Shown piece after piece: positions 1 through 8,733 of a stretch of DNA of 64,000 nucleotides; position 1 is the first letter of the stretch; each line of letters begins with the position of its first letter. Position numbers and translations under genes: made by a program. This DNA comes from CAZDRI01 sp964508055. GTDB taxonomy: Bacteria > Pseudomonadota > Gammaproteobacteria > PS1 > Pseudothioglobaceae. The notes beneath the pieces were generated by a model. That model was not told where the DNA came from, ran no database searches, and worked only from the letters and a program-made list of their open reading frames with translations. The stretch covers positions 21,891 to 85,890 of the forward strand of contig CAZDRI010000001.1 of the NCBI GenBank assembly GCA_964508055.1, given 5' to 3'.

Positions 1-1295
1 GTGACGGAGGAGTTATAAAACAAGGCTTTAATTCTAAATTAGATGAGCTTAGAGGGTTGCAGCAAAATGCAGGAGGTTATTTATTAGAATTAGAGAAAAA
101 AGAAAGAGATAGATTAGGCAATAATAATTTAAAAGTAAGCTATAACCGAGTTCATGGATATTATATTGAGATATCAAGATTACATTCTGATAATGTCCCA
201 AATGATTATATTAGAAAGCAAACTTTAAAAGGAAGTGAAAGATTTATAACTAGTGAATTAAAAGAGTTTGAACAAAAGATGTTATACGCATCTTCTAAAG
301 CACTTAGCTTAGAGAAAAAATTATATGATGAATTATTAGATTCACTTGAGCAGTATTTAGTTAAGTTAAAAAAATCAGCCCAAGCCATATCACAAATTGA
401 TGTTCTAACTAATTTTGCAAATATTGCTAAAGTATTAAATTTCAATAAACCAACTATGGCTGATGAGGTTTTAATAAACATTATCAATGGTCGTCATCCA
501 GTAGTTGAAAAAGTTATAGACACCCCTTTTATTGCCAATAGTAGTTATTTTGATGATAATAAAAAAATGCACTTAATTACTGGACCAAATATGGGAGGTA
601 AATCTACCTATATGCGCCAAACAGCCTTAATTGTCCTACTTGCACATATTGGATGTTATGTCCCCGCAGAAAGTGCAACTATTGGTATCGTAGATAAAAT
701 TTTTACTCGTATAGGCTCACACGATAATCTTACCAAAGGTTTATCTACATTTATGGTAGAAATGACTGAAACAGCAAGTATTTTAAATAATGCTACCGAA
801 CATAGCTTAGTATTGGTAGATGAGATAGGTAGAGGAACTAGCACTTTTGATGGTCTTTCACTTGCTTGGGCTTGTGCAGAGCACTTGGCAAAAGAAATAA
901 AATCTTATACTTTATTTTCCACTCATTATTTTGAGTTAACTACCTTATGTGAAAAACTAACTTTAGCAGATAATTTACATTTAGATGCCATAGAGTATAA
1001 AGATAGTATTGTTTTTTTATATCAAGTTAAAAAAGGAGCAACAAATCAAAGCTATGGATTGCAAGTAGCATCTTTAGCAGGGTTGCCTAAAAAAGTTATT
1101 AATGATGCTAAAGAGCAATTACATCTTTTAGAGCAAGGCAAGCACATTAAAGTAAAAACAAAAGATAGAGGGCAAATTGATTTATTTAAAGAAGAAACAG
1201 CTCCAATAATAAAAGAATTAACAGCTGTAAATCTTGATAATATGAATGCAAAACAAGCTCTTGATTTTTTATATAAATTAAAAGAAAAGATATGA
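1..1295 (+). CDS. mutS: DNA mismatch repair protein MutS, C-terminal half (cut by window edge)
   Basis: MutS binds mismatched bases and uses ATP to recruit MutL in methyl-independent or methyl-directed repair. The reading frame is already open at base 3 (DGGVIKQGF..., typical of the MutS core/lever region), so the gene enters from outside the window and only about 430 residues are visible, against about 850 in the family. The Walker A motif GPNMGGKST lies at about 583-609 and the Walker B/ABC signature region (STFMVEMTE, LVLVDEIGRGTSTFDG) follows. FSTHYFELT is the conserved switch segment. The C-terminal helix-turn-helix dimerisation tail is present, so the 3' end is intact. MutL is encoded at 40099 in the same window, so mismatch repair appears functional. 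Identification is certain; completeness cannot be judged. Confidence 0.97.
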   Translation, partial: DGGVIKQGFNSKLDELRGLQQNAGGYLLELEKKERDRLGNNNLKVSYNRVHGYYIEISRLHSDNVPNDYIRKQTLKGSERFITSELKEFEQKMLYASSKALSLEKKLYDELLDSLEQYLVKLKKSAQAISQIDVLTNFANIAKVLNFNKPTMADEVLINIINGRHPVVEKVIDTPFIANSSYFDDNKKMHLITGPNMGGKSTYMRQTALIVLLAHIGCYVPAESATIGIVDKIFTRIGSHDNLTKGLSTFMVEMTETASILNNATEHSLVLVDEIGRGTSTFDGLSLAWACAEHLAKEIKSYTLFSTHYFELTTLCEKLTLADNLHLDAIEYKDSIVFLYQVKKGATNQSYGLQVASLAGLPKKVINDAKEQLHLLEQGKHIKVKTKDRGQIDLFKEETAPIIKELTAVNLDNMNAKQALDFLYKLKEKI

Positions 1296-1372
1296 AAAAA
1301 ATATTGTTAATAACTATTTTATTTTTAACTTCATATGTAGCCACAACTGTAGCTATTGATATAAATAATTAA
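1292..1372 (+). CDS. possible 26-residue signal-peptide-like small protein
   Basis: An ATG overlaps the mutS stop (ATGA) and opens 26 codons: MKKILLITILFLTSYVATTV followed by AIDINN and a stop. The peptide has a charged N-terminus and a hydrophobic stretch, like a bare signal peptide or a tiny membrane protein. It sits between mutS and nadB, 8 bases before the nadB start. It may be a genuine small membrane peptide, the remnant of a secreted protein gene, or a translational coupling device. No homolog is recognised. Confidence 0.3.
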   Translation: MKKILLITILFLTSYVATTVAIDINN

Positions 1373-1380
1373 GGTTATAT

Positions 1381-2937
1381 ATGAACAAATTTGATGTTTT
1401 GATTATAGGGTCAGGTGCTGCAGGTCTTATGACAGCATTAAATTTAAATAAAAAATTAAGAATTTTAATTATTGCCAAAAAATCATTATTAGATGCCTCA
1501 TCATATTATGCCCAAGGTGGAATTTCAGCAGTATTGGATAACGATGATAGTAATGAACTTCATATAAATGACACTTTAAGAGTAGCACAAGGCTTAGGTG
1601 ATAAAAAAGCTATTAGTTTTATGGTAGCAAACTCTAAAAATATTATTGAAGATTTAGAAGATTTTGGAGTAAATTTTACAAAAAAAAATAATTCCTATCA
1701 TTTAACTAAAGAAGGAGGGCATTCAGTTAGAAGAGTGGCACATGTAGTTGATAAAACAGGTAGAGAAATACAATTAGCTCTAATTAAAGCAGTCCAAAAA
1801 AGAAATAATATTAAATTAGCCCAAGATTATATTGCTGTAGATTTAATTAAAAATAATAATAATTGTATTGGTGTTTATGTCTTAAATAAAAAAAAACAAA
1901 AAGTTAAAACCATATATGCATCTTTTACAGTATTAGCAACAGGAGGAGCAAGTAAAGGCTATATCTATACCACCAACCCAGATACTTCAACTGGTGATGG
2001 TATAGCTATGGCATATAGAGCAGGATGTAAGATAGCTAATATGGAGTTTACTCAATTTCACCCAACATGCCTATATCATAAGGATGCAAAGTCTTTTTTA
2101 ATATCAGAAGCAGTTAGAGGAGAGGGGGGGAGACTAATCTTAGCTGATGGTTTAGAATTTATGATTAAATATGATGCAAGAAAAGAGCTAGCACCAAGAG
2201 ATATAGTTGCAAGAGCTATTGATAATGAAATAAAAACCAAAGGCTTAGATTGTGTTTATTTAGATATATCTTATAAGTCAAAGAATTGGATATTAAAACA
2301 TTTTCCAACAATTTATAAAAAATGCTTATCGCTTGGTGTTGATATTAGTAAAAAACCAATACCAGTTGTTCCTGCGGCACACTACACTTGCGGCGGTGTT
2401 AGTATAAACCTAAATTGTAAAACAGATATTAATAATCTTTATGCAGTTGGCGAGGTTAGTTGCAGCGGTGTTCACGGAGCAAATCGTATGGCTAGTAATT
2501 CTTTATTAGAATGTTTTGTATTTGCAAAAGCATGCGCTAAAAGTATTAATGGTTATGACTCAAAGCCTTTAAACATAGAAGTGGCTGCTTGGGACGCAAG
2601 TAGAGTTGAGGTATCAAAAGAAGTTGTTTTCGTTAATCATCTATGGGATGAGGTAAGAAGACTTATGTGGGACTTTGTAGGCATTGTCCGTAATAATAGA
2701 AGACTTTTTTATGCTAGAAAAAGACTAAACCAAATTGAGGAAGAAGTTAATGAATATTATCGTAGCTATATTATTACTAATGATTTAATAGAGCTTAGAA
2801 ATTTAGTTACCGTTGCTAAATTAACTGTAGCATCTGCAATAAAACGCAAAGAAAGTAGAGGGCTACATTTTAATGAAGACTATCCAGATAGCAGTAAAAT
2901 TTATGCTAATAGCTATTATTTAAGAAAGAGTAATTAG
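1381..2937 (+). CDS. nadB: L-aspartate oxidase
   Basis: Flavoprotein that oxidises L-aspartate to iminoaspartate, the first step of de novo NAD synthesis, in the cytoplasm with NadA as partner. The N-terminal FAD dinucleotide-binding motif VLIIGSGAAGL is at residues 6-16. Family signatures follow: SSYYAQGGISAV, FTQFHPTCLY, SEAVRGEGGRLI, HYTCGGV and GVHGANRMASNSLLE. At 518 aa it is close to the usual 530-540. An AAGG Shine-Dalgarno 6-8 bases upstream supports the ATG. It follows mutS by 85 bases on the same strand; nadA and nadC are not in the window. The residue pattern separates it from succinate dehydrogenase flavoprotein, the closest alternative, because there is no covalent-FAD histidine context and no sdh neighbours. 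Confidence 0.95.
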   Translation: MNKFDVLIIGSGAAGLMTALNLNKKLRILIIAKKSLLDASSYYAQGGISAVLDNDDSNELHINDTLRVAQGLGDKKAISFMVANSKNIIEDLEDFGVNFTKKNNSYHLTKEGGHSVRRVAHVVDKTGREIQLALIKAVQKRNNIKLAQDYIAVDLIKNNNNCIGVYVLNKKKQKVKTIYASFTVLATGGASKGYIYTTNPDTSTGDGIAMAYRAGCKIANMEFTQFHPTCLYHKDAKSFLISEAVRGEGGRLILADGLEFMIKYDARKELAPRDIVARAIDNEIKTKGLDCVYLDISYKSKNWILKHFPTIYKKCLSLGVDISKKPIPVVPAAHYTCGGVSINLNCKTDINNLYAVGEVSCSGVHGANRMASNSLLECFVFAKACAKSINGYDSKPLNIEVAAWDASRVEVSKEVVFVNHLWDEVRRLMWDFVGIVRNNRRLFYARKRLNQIEEEVNEYYRSYIITNDLIELRNLVTVAKLTVASAIKRKESRGLHFNEDYPDSSKIYANSYYLRKSN

Positions 2938-3039
2938 CAGTTAACAATGACCAACAATTGTTTAATAAAATTGTAAACACGAGTTTAGATGTTGTTATAA
3001 TAATTTTTTTTATAATGAATAAAGGAAAGGGTGATGGTG

Positions 3040-3210
3040 ATGGCTATTAGAAACATTGATAAAGAGTTATTTAAGAAGGCGCAAAAAGAAAACAATATAT
3101 TTATTCAGGAAAATGAAAAAGGTTCATCTAAATATCAATTCTTGAATGCAGAAAAATCAAAATCAGCAGGTAGAGAATTAGCTAAAAAGATATTCAGACA
3201 AGAACACTAA
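3040..3210 (+). CDS. unrecognised 56-residue protein
   Basis: Small basic ORF (MAIRNIDKELFKKAQKENN...) ending 9 bases before the next gene. The ATG at 3040 is chosen because GGAAAGG at 3024-3030 lies 9 bases upstream; in-frame ATG 3034 and GTG 3031 would be too close to it. A TATAAT at 2996-3001 with TTGTAA at 2971-2976 could be a promoter, though the 19-base spacing is long. The lysine- and glutamate-rich composition and the position next to another unknown gene suggest a two-gene cassette. I do not recognise the family. Confidence 0.5.
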   Translation: MAIRNIDKELFKKAQKENNIFIQENEKGSSKYQFLNAEKSKSAGRELAKKIFRQEH

Positions 3211-3219
3211 TTTAATTAA

Positions 3220-3777
3220 ATGCTTAGTGTCTATATATGTAAATTTTACGGTGAGATGAGTGGAATAACAGGGCAGTTTCGTGATTTTACTGTTGGTCAT
3301 CCAAAAATTAAAGAAGAATGTGATGAAATTGAAAACAGAGCTAAGGACGAAGAGCTAAGTTTTGTTGGTAAATTATCAGAGGCTAATCCATTTAAAAAAA
3401 CTGCAAATTTAGCAATGCATATACTTTATGCATCACCTTTAAAAACTGAAATTATAAAAGAAGGCCCAATTAAACAATATGCTGTAAAAGAGTTATGGTC
3501 ATTAGTAAACATATCCAACCATCAAAACGCACTTGTAGCTGTAACATATGCTCTAAGTACATTAAGTAATAATTTGTTTAGAGATACTGAATTAAAAAAT
3601 GTTTTTATATCGTATCATTATCTTGTAGATTTAGTTAGTATTTTATGCAGTATAGAAATTTGTGAAGGAAAATATGATAATTTATTTAAACCTGCTTCTT
3701 GGTTATCATTAATTTTTGAGCAAATAGTTTATAAAACACACCCAAAACTTGAATACAAAAAAGGTTTTCAGTTTTAA
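3220..3777 (+). CDS. unrecognised 185-residue protein
   Basis: Soluble-looking, mostly helical protein with no signal peptide and no motif I recognise. Distinct stretches include a charged segment (KIKEECDEIENRAKDEE, residues 29-45) and hydrophobic helices around residues 105-150. The start is uncertain: ATG 3220 and ATG 3256 (MSGITGQF) are both possible and neither has a clear ribosome binding site. It follows the 56-codon gene by 9 bases, so the two are probably co-transcribed. The pair interrupts otherwise housekeeping genes (nadB, alaC), which suggests an acquired cassette. Confidence 0.55.
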   Translation: MLSVYICKFYGEMSGITGQFRDFTVGHPKIKEECDEIENRAKDEELSFVGKLSEANPFKKTANLAMHILYASPLKTEIIKEGPIKQYAVKELWSLVNISNHQNALVAVTYALSTLSNNLFRDTELKNVFISYHYLVDLVSILCSIEICEGKYDNLFKPASWLSLIFEQIVYKTHPKLEYKKGFQF

Positions 3778-3839
3778 AAAATTAAATCTATTTTTTTATA
3801 ACTTGTTATAATTTAATAATTTTTGCAAATAGTAGTGCA

Positions 3840-5033
3840 ATGAACTCTGATTTCCCAAGAATAAAGCGCTTACCTCCCTATGTTTTTGCGGCGGTTAATG
3901 AATTAAAAGCTAAAAAAAGAGCTGAAGGTGAAGATGTTATTGATTTTGGTATGGGTAATCCTGATCAACCAACGCCAAAACATATTGTTAATAAACTTGT
4001 TGAGTCAGCACAAAGAGGGGATACTCATCGTTACTCACTGTCAAGAGGTATACCAAGGTTAAGGAAAGCGATTTGCACATGGTATAAAGATAAATTTGAT
4101 GTGGACTTAGATTATGAAACAGAAGCAATTGTAACAATTGGCTCTAAAGAAGGTTTAGCACATTTAGCCTTAGCAATAATTGAAACAGGTGATACTGTAT
4201 TGGTTCCAAACCCAGCCTATCCTATTCATCCTTATGGCTTTGTAATTGCTGGAGCTGATATAAGACATATCCCTTGTATGGTAGATGATGAGGTTTTTAT
4301 TGAGTATTTAGAAAAAGCAGTAAAAGATTCATGGCCAAAGCCAAAAGTTTTAGTAATAAACTATCCCTCAAATCCTACTGCAAAATGTGTGGAGCTTAGC
4401 TTTTTTGAAAAAATTGTAAAAATAGCAAAATTGCACAAAATTTGGCTAATACAAGATTTAGCTTATGCAGAGATTGTCTATGATGATTATAAAGTACCAA
4501 GTATACTACAAGTTGAAGGAGCTAAAGATATTGCAGTAGAATTTTATTCATTATCAAAAACATATAATATGCCAGGATGGAGAGTAGGTTTTATGGTTGG
4601 AAATAAGACTTTAGTAAATGCTTTAGCTAAAATGAAATCTTATCTTGATTATGGTATGTTTACTCCTATCCAAATTGCATCAATTGAGGCATTAGAAAGC
4701 AGCCAAGATTGTGTTAAAGATATTCAAAAACTTTATCAAAGCAGGCGCGATACTCTATGCTCAGGATTAAATAGTATAAATTGGCAAGTAGAAGTGCCAA
4801 AAGCAACCATGTATATTTGGGCACAAATCCCAGATTTTTATAAAGATATGGGCTCTTTAGAGTTCAGTAAAAAGCTAATTAATGATGCAAAAGTTGCAGT
4901 ATCTCCTGGCATAGGTTTCGGTGATTATGGGGATAATTTTGTGCGCTTTGCATTAATTGAAAACGAACATCGTACTCGCCAAGCAATAAGAGGTATTCGC
5001 CAAATGTTTAAAAATGATGGTTTTATAAAATGA
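3840..5033 (+). CDS. alaC: PLP-dependent aminotransferase, AlaC type (glutamate-pyruvate transaminase)
   Basis: Fold-type I aminotransferase that most likely interconverts pyruvate/glutamate and alanine/2-oxoglutarate in the cytoplasm. The PLP-binding lysine lies in SLSKTYNMPGWRVGF (about residue 240). Other class I signatures are NPAYPIHPYG, NYPSNPTAK and the C-terminal FVRFALIENEHRTRQAIR, which binds the substrate carboxylate. Length 397 aa matches AlaC (about 400-412), and the opening RIKRLPPYVF and DFGMGNPDQPTP are characteristic of AlaC. A TATAAT at 3807-3812 lies upstream. The gene stands alone and ends at a bidirectional terminator. A methionine aminotransferase role is a less likely alternative. 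Confidence 0.88.
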   Translation: MNSDFPRIKRLPPYVFAAVNELKAKKRAEGEDVIDFGMGNPDQPTPKHIVNKLVESAQRGDTHRYSLSRGIPRLRKAICTWYKDKFDVDLDYETEAIVTIGSKEGLAHLALAIIETGDTVLVPNPAYPIHPYGFVIAGADIRHIPCMVDDEVFIEYLEKAVKDSWPKPKVLVINYPSNPTAKCVELSFFEKIVKIAKLHKIWLIQDLAYAEIVYDDYKVPSILQVEGAKDIAVEFYSLSKTYNMPGWRVGFMVGNKTLVNALAKMKSYLDYGMFTPIQIASIEALESSQDCVKDIQKLYQSRRDTLCSGLNSINWQVEVPKATMYIWAQIPDFYKDMGSLEFSKKLINDAKVAVSPGIGFGDYGDNFVRFALIENEHRTRQAIRGIRQMFKNDGFIK

Positions 5034-5101
5034 TAGCTTGTACCCCTCATTCATATTTTTTTTTGATATAGATTATCTTTTTTCATATAAACAACTTAAA
5101 T

Positions 5102-5125
5102 AAAAATACTATGAAAAGTATTTTT
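5102..5125. terminator. bidirectional terminator between alaC and ppiD
   Basis: Perfect inverted repeat AAAAATACT / AGTATTTTT around a 6-base loop, flanked by A and T runs on both sides. It sits between the convergent ends of alaC (5033) and ppiD (5144), the expected place for a shared terminator. Confidence 0.6.
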
Positions 5126-5143
5126 ATACAGTAGCTTTTTTAT

Positions 5144-7018
5144 TTAAATCCTATCATTAAATATATTAATTTCAGTGTTTTCTTGTAAGGTTTTTAATAT
5201 ACTTATAAAAGCTTCATTTTCTTTAGCCTTAATCCAAGATTGATAAAAAGATTGTCTCTCTTCATTTGTTGAAGTATCTTTACCATCTCTTACTTCTATT
5301 AATTTTATTATTGCATAACTACTTTCATTAATATTAACACCAAAATAAGAATTATCTCCTGCTACTGGTTTTTTAGTAGCAAATGCAAGTCTTATAATTT
5401 CTAACTTCAATTCGTCATTAAAACGATTCACCCAATCAGAGCTTCGCCATTTTAATTTATTATCTTTAATTAGTTTCGCTGCTTTACTATCTTTTGCTTT
5501 TAATAATTCAGCTATATTTTCTCCTAACTCTTTCACATACTTTGAACTTAACAATAAAGCTAATCTGTTTTTAATAAAATCTTTAGTTTCATCAAAAGAT
5601 TTTTGTCTTTGTTTTTCTAATTCTTTAAGGCGCATAACAGCTATAGTATTTTTATCTAGCTCTATTACTTCACTATTTTCACCTTTGTTTAATACTGTAT
5701 CAGAAAATGCTGTTTCTAAAAATATAGGATTAGATACTATGCCTTGAGTTGCTCCATTTATACTAAACCAATTGGTTTCTAAAATTGGTTGTTTAACTTC
5801 ATTAGCAACTTCTATTAATGCATCAGGATTTTCATAAGCTAAATTAGCCATAACTTCGCTTATCTCAATTAGCTTCTTAGCTGCTTCATTATTTTTATAT
5901 ATATCTTCTATATCTTTTTTTACCTCAATAAAACTTTTAGTTTTCTCATTTAGAATATCAGTAAGTTTAATAATATGATAACCAAACTCTGTTTTAATAA
6001 CATCACTGATATCACCTACATTTAAGCTAAATACCACATCTTCAATTTCTTCAATCATTACCCCTTTAACAAAAAAGCCTAAATCTCCACCATTTTCTTT
6101 AGAATCACTATCTTCAGAGTAGTCTTTTGCTAAAGTATCAAAATCAGAGCCACTTTTCAATTTTGCAAGTAAGTCTAATGCTGTTTTTTTATCAGATAAT
6201 AAAATATGTTTTGCTCTTCTTTCTTCTTCAGTGATAAATCTATCTTTTTCATTTTCATAAATATTTAATAAAGTATCCTCATCAGCTTTTGCTATGTTAT
6301 TTATTAAATCATCTATTGAGAGTTTCACATATTCTATTTTTATTTTTTGAGGCTCAACAAATTGAGTTTTATTTTCTTCATATGCATCAATAATACTTTG
6401 TTCATCAACTTCAGCACTATCTATATAATCGTTAGCATCTATTAATAAATATGCAAATTTTCTTTCTTGGTTTCTTAATTTATTTAGATTCTCTAATTCA
6501 AAATTAGAACTAAATGCTGTATTAACTATAAGGTTATTTAATTGATTAATAGTTAGAGATTTTTTCTGATCTTGCTCAAACCTTTGGACTGAGTAATTAA
6601 TTAATCTTAATACTTGTTCATATCTTTCAATTGAAAACACACCATCTTGATGAAAATCACTTGCTCCTTCTATGTATTTTTGGAGTTCTTGATTAGTAGT
6701 TGTAAGATTTAAATATTCAGCAGCTTGCTCCATTAGAGCCCGACTTACAACTTTGCTTAAAACTGAACTTTTCAAATTTTTATCAACATCAGCATTGTAA
6801 TTTTTACCAAGTTGTTCTTGTAGCCTACGCTTTTGTGATTCATACTCTCTTGTAAAATCATCTTTAGTTATTTCTTTATCACCAACCTCAGCAACAATAA
6901 CATCGCTACCCCCTATAAAATATTGATTAATACCAAATAATGCAAATGGTATAACAATTAAAATAACAATAACCCAAGCAATCCAGCCTTTTACTTTTTC
7001 TCTTATAGTTGTTAACAT
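5144..7018 (-). CDS. ppiD: membrane-anchored periplasmic chaperone / peptidyl-prolyl isomerase PpiD
   Basis: Chaperone that meets outer-membrane and secreted proteins as they leave the Sec translocon. An N-terminal cytoplasmic stub is followed by one membrane helix (GWIAWVIVILIVIPFALFG, residues 12-30), then a SurA-like N-terminal domain to about residue 220. A single parvulin domain follows at roughly residues 265-355, with EERRAKHILLS, NGGDLGFF and FGYHIIKL. The rest is a second helical chaperone region. Length 624 aa is normal for PpiD (about 620). It is a single gene, divergent from the ABC importer and convergent with alaC. Parvulin activity in PpiD proteins is often weak, so the chaperone role is the safer statement. 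Confidence 0.92.
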   Translation of the reverse strand: MLTTIREKVKGWIAWVIVILIVIPFALFGINQYFIGGSDVIVAEVGDKEITKDDFTREYESQKRRLQEQLGKNYNADVDKNLKSSVLSKVVSRALMEQAAEYLNLTTTNQELQKYIEGASDFHQDGVFSIERYEQVLRLINYSVQRFEQDQKKSLTINQLNNLIVNTAFSSNFELENLNKLRNQERKFAYLLIDANDYIDSAEVDEQSIIDAYEENKTQFVEPQKIKIEYVKLSIDDLINNIAKADEDTLLNIYENEKDRFITEEERRAKHILLSDKKTALDLLAKLKSGSDFDTLAKDYSEDSDSKENGGDLGFFVKGVMIEEIEDVVFSLNVGDISDVIKTEFGYHIIKLTDILNEKTKSFIEVKKDIEDIYKNNEAAKKLIEISEVMANLAYENPDALIEVANEVKQPILETNWFSINGATQGIVSNPIFLETAFSDTVLNKGENSEVIELDKNTIAVMRLKELEKQRQKSFDETKDFIKNRLALLLSSKYVKELGENIAELLKAKDSKAAKLIKDNKLKWRSSDWVNRFNDELKLEIIRLAFATKKPVAGDNSYFGVNINESSYAIIKLIEVRDGKDTSTNEERQSFYQSWIKAKENEAFISILKTLQENTEINIFNDRI

Positions 7019-7140
7019 AATGTTTAAAAAAGAAATAAATGAACAATTAAAATATTATAGTTAATTTATTTAATCTAATGCTATCTTTTAGTTTTTATAG
7101 AAAACTAATTTTTATTTAAAACTTTGCTAAAATTTACAAG

Positions 7141-7179
7141 ATTAAAGAATTGATGCTATTAAAATCAATTCACTTTAAT
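7141..7179. promoter_or_regulatory. large dyad in the ppiD / ABC importer divergent region
   Basis: ATTAAAGAATTGAT (7141-7154) pairs with ATCAATT (7164-7170) and CTTTAAT (7173-7179) around a 9-base loop, giving about 14 base pairs with a small bulge. It lies 48 bases before the ATPase start. There is no following T-run, so it looks more like an operator or an mRNA leader hairpin than a terminator. Confidence 0.4.
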
Positions 7180-7226
7180 TTCTTTCATTAACTGTAGTTG
7201 CCATTTTTTATTATTTTTTGTCTTTT

Positions 7227-8714
7227 ATGAAATATCTACTTAAGCTTGAAAATATTTGTAAAAGTTATGACTCCCTAAAAGCTAACTATCAAGTTAACTT
7301 GAACATAAAGCATAATAGCATACATGCCTTATTAGGAGAAAACGGTGCTGGGAAAAGCACTTTAGTTAACGTCATATATGGCTTAATTGTAAAGGATGAA
7401 GGCGATATTTTTTGGCAAGGTAAAAAAATAGATATTGAGTCTCCAATCCAAGCTCGCAAAATCGGCATTGGAATTGTGCTTCAGCATTTCGCACTTTTTG
7501 ATGCATTGACTGTTTTAGAAAATATTGCTTTAGGTGTTGGTTATAAAGGAAAGCCTTCCAAATTAAAAGAAAAAATTATCACCATAAGTAAAAATTATAA
7601 AATAGCAGTAGAGCCAGATGATTTAATGTCTAATCTCACTATTGGTGCTAAACAAAGAGTAGAAATTATTCGTTGCTTATTACAACAACCCAAATTACTT
7701 ATACTTGATGAGCCTACCTCAGTGCTTACCCCAATGGAATCAAAAAATTTATTCAAAACTTTAATTAAACTAAAAAATGATGGTTGTTCCATATTATTTA
7801 TTAGTCATAAGTTAGATGAGGTAAAACAAATATGTGATGAAGCTACAATTTTAAGACAAGGCTTATTAATCGCCCAAAGTGTTGATTTAAAAAATACGAA
7901 AATTACTAAAATAGCCAAAATGATGGTAGGCTCAGAAATTGGTAGCTATGCTAAAAGAAGTGAAAACATAGCAACAAAAACAATTTTAAAAGTATCAAAT
8001 TACACAATTGAAGGCTATGGTAAATATCCTGTATTAATAAATAATTTAAAATTAAAAAGTGGAAAAATTTTAGGAATTGCAGGTATATCAGGTAATGGTC
8101 AAAATGTATTAATGTCTTTTTTAGCTGGTGAAATATTGTCTAAAAAAGAGACTATTAAATATCACAACAAATATATTGGAGATTGGTCGGTATCTAAAAG
8201 AAATCAGGCTGGAATATTATTTGTGCCAACTGAAAGATTAGGTCGTTCTGCTGTTACTCAAATGAATTTATTGGAAAATTCATTATTAAATATCTCTAAT
8301 ATCTCTAAATATATTAAAAAAAATTTATTGCGATATAGCCAATTACATATATTCTCTAAAAAAATTATTAAAGAATTTAATGTTAAAACTAAAAATAATA
8401 AAGTCCTAGCTTCAAATTTATCAGGAGGAAACTTACAAAAGTTTATTGTTGGTAGGGCAATTTTGCAAAACCCACAGATTTTATTAATTGAAAATCCAAC
8501 TTGGGGGGTAGATATTAATTCTGCTGTATTTATTCGTAATAGCATTATGTCTCTTAGAGATAAGGGAGTAGCAATATTGGTAGCTTCTGAAGATTTAGAT
8601 GAGCTCTTCACTATATGTGATGAAATAGCGGTAATAAGTGCAGGAAAAATAACTAAAAGTCATAAATTAAAAGATTTAAATTTTGAAAAAATTGGTGTTA
8701 TGATGACTAAATAG
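7227..8714 (+). CDS. nucleoside-type ABC importer, duplicated ATPase subunit
   Basis: ATP-hydrolysing subunit of a sugar/nucleoside-class importer (relatives: NupO/YufO, RbsA). It has two fused nucleotide-binding domains. The first carries Walker A GENGAGKST, an atypical signature LTIGAKQR and Walker B LLILDEPTSV. The second has the degenerate Walker A usual in this class (GISGNGQN) and signature LSGGNLQK. The ATG at 7227 is preferred over a TTG nine bases earlier, because MKYLLKLENICKSY matches the family start; the length is then 495 aa. It heads a four-gene operon with two permeases and a BMP-family binding protein. That combination is typical of purine nucleoside or guanosine uptake, but the substrate is inferred from family only. 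Confidence 0.9.
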   Translation: MKYLLKLENICKSYDSLKANYQVNLNIKHNSIHALLGENGAGKSTLVNVIYGLIVKDEGDIFWQGKKIDIESPIQARKIGIGIVLQHFALFDALTVLENIALGVGYKGKPSKLKEKIITISKNYKIAVEPDDLMSNLTIGAKQRVEIIRCLLQQPKLLILDEPTSVLTPMESKNLFKTLIKLKNDGCSILFISHKLDEVKQICDEATILRQGLLIAQSVDLKNTKITKIAKMMVGSEIGSYAKRSENIATKTILKVSNYTIEGYGKYPVLINNLKLKSGKILGIAGISGNGQNVLMSFLAGEILSKKETIKYHNKYIGDWSVSKRNQAGILFVPTERLGRSAVTQMNLLENSLLNISNISKYIKKNLLRYSQLHIFSKKIIKEFNVKTKNNKVLASNLSGGNLQKFIVGRAILQNPQILLIENPTWGVDINSAVFIRNSIMSLRDKGVAILVASEDLDELFTICDEIAVISAGKITKSHKLKDLNFEKIGVMMTK

Positions 8715-8733
8715 TCTAATTTAGATAAATAAA

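Noticed and set aside
206..844. Open frames on the minus strand inside mutS (206-487, 656-844)
   Set aside because: They are antisense of a conserved gene with no ribosome binding site and compositions typical of shadow frames in AT-rich DNA.
7019..7226. Purine riboswitch before the nucleoside importer
   Set aside because: The leader lacks the conserved three-way-junction core and loop sequences; only a simple dyad is present.
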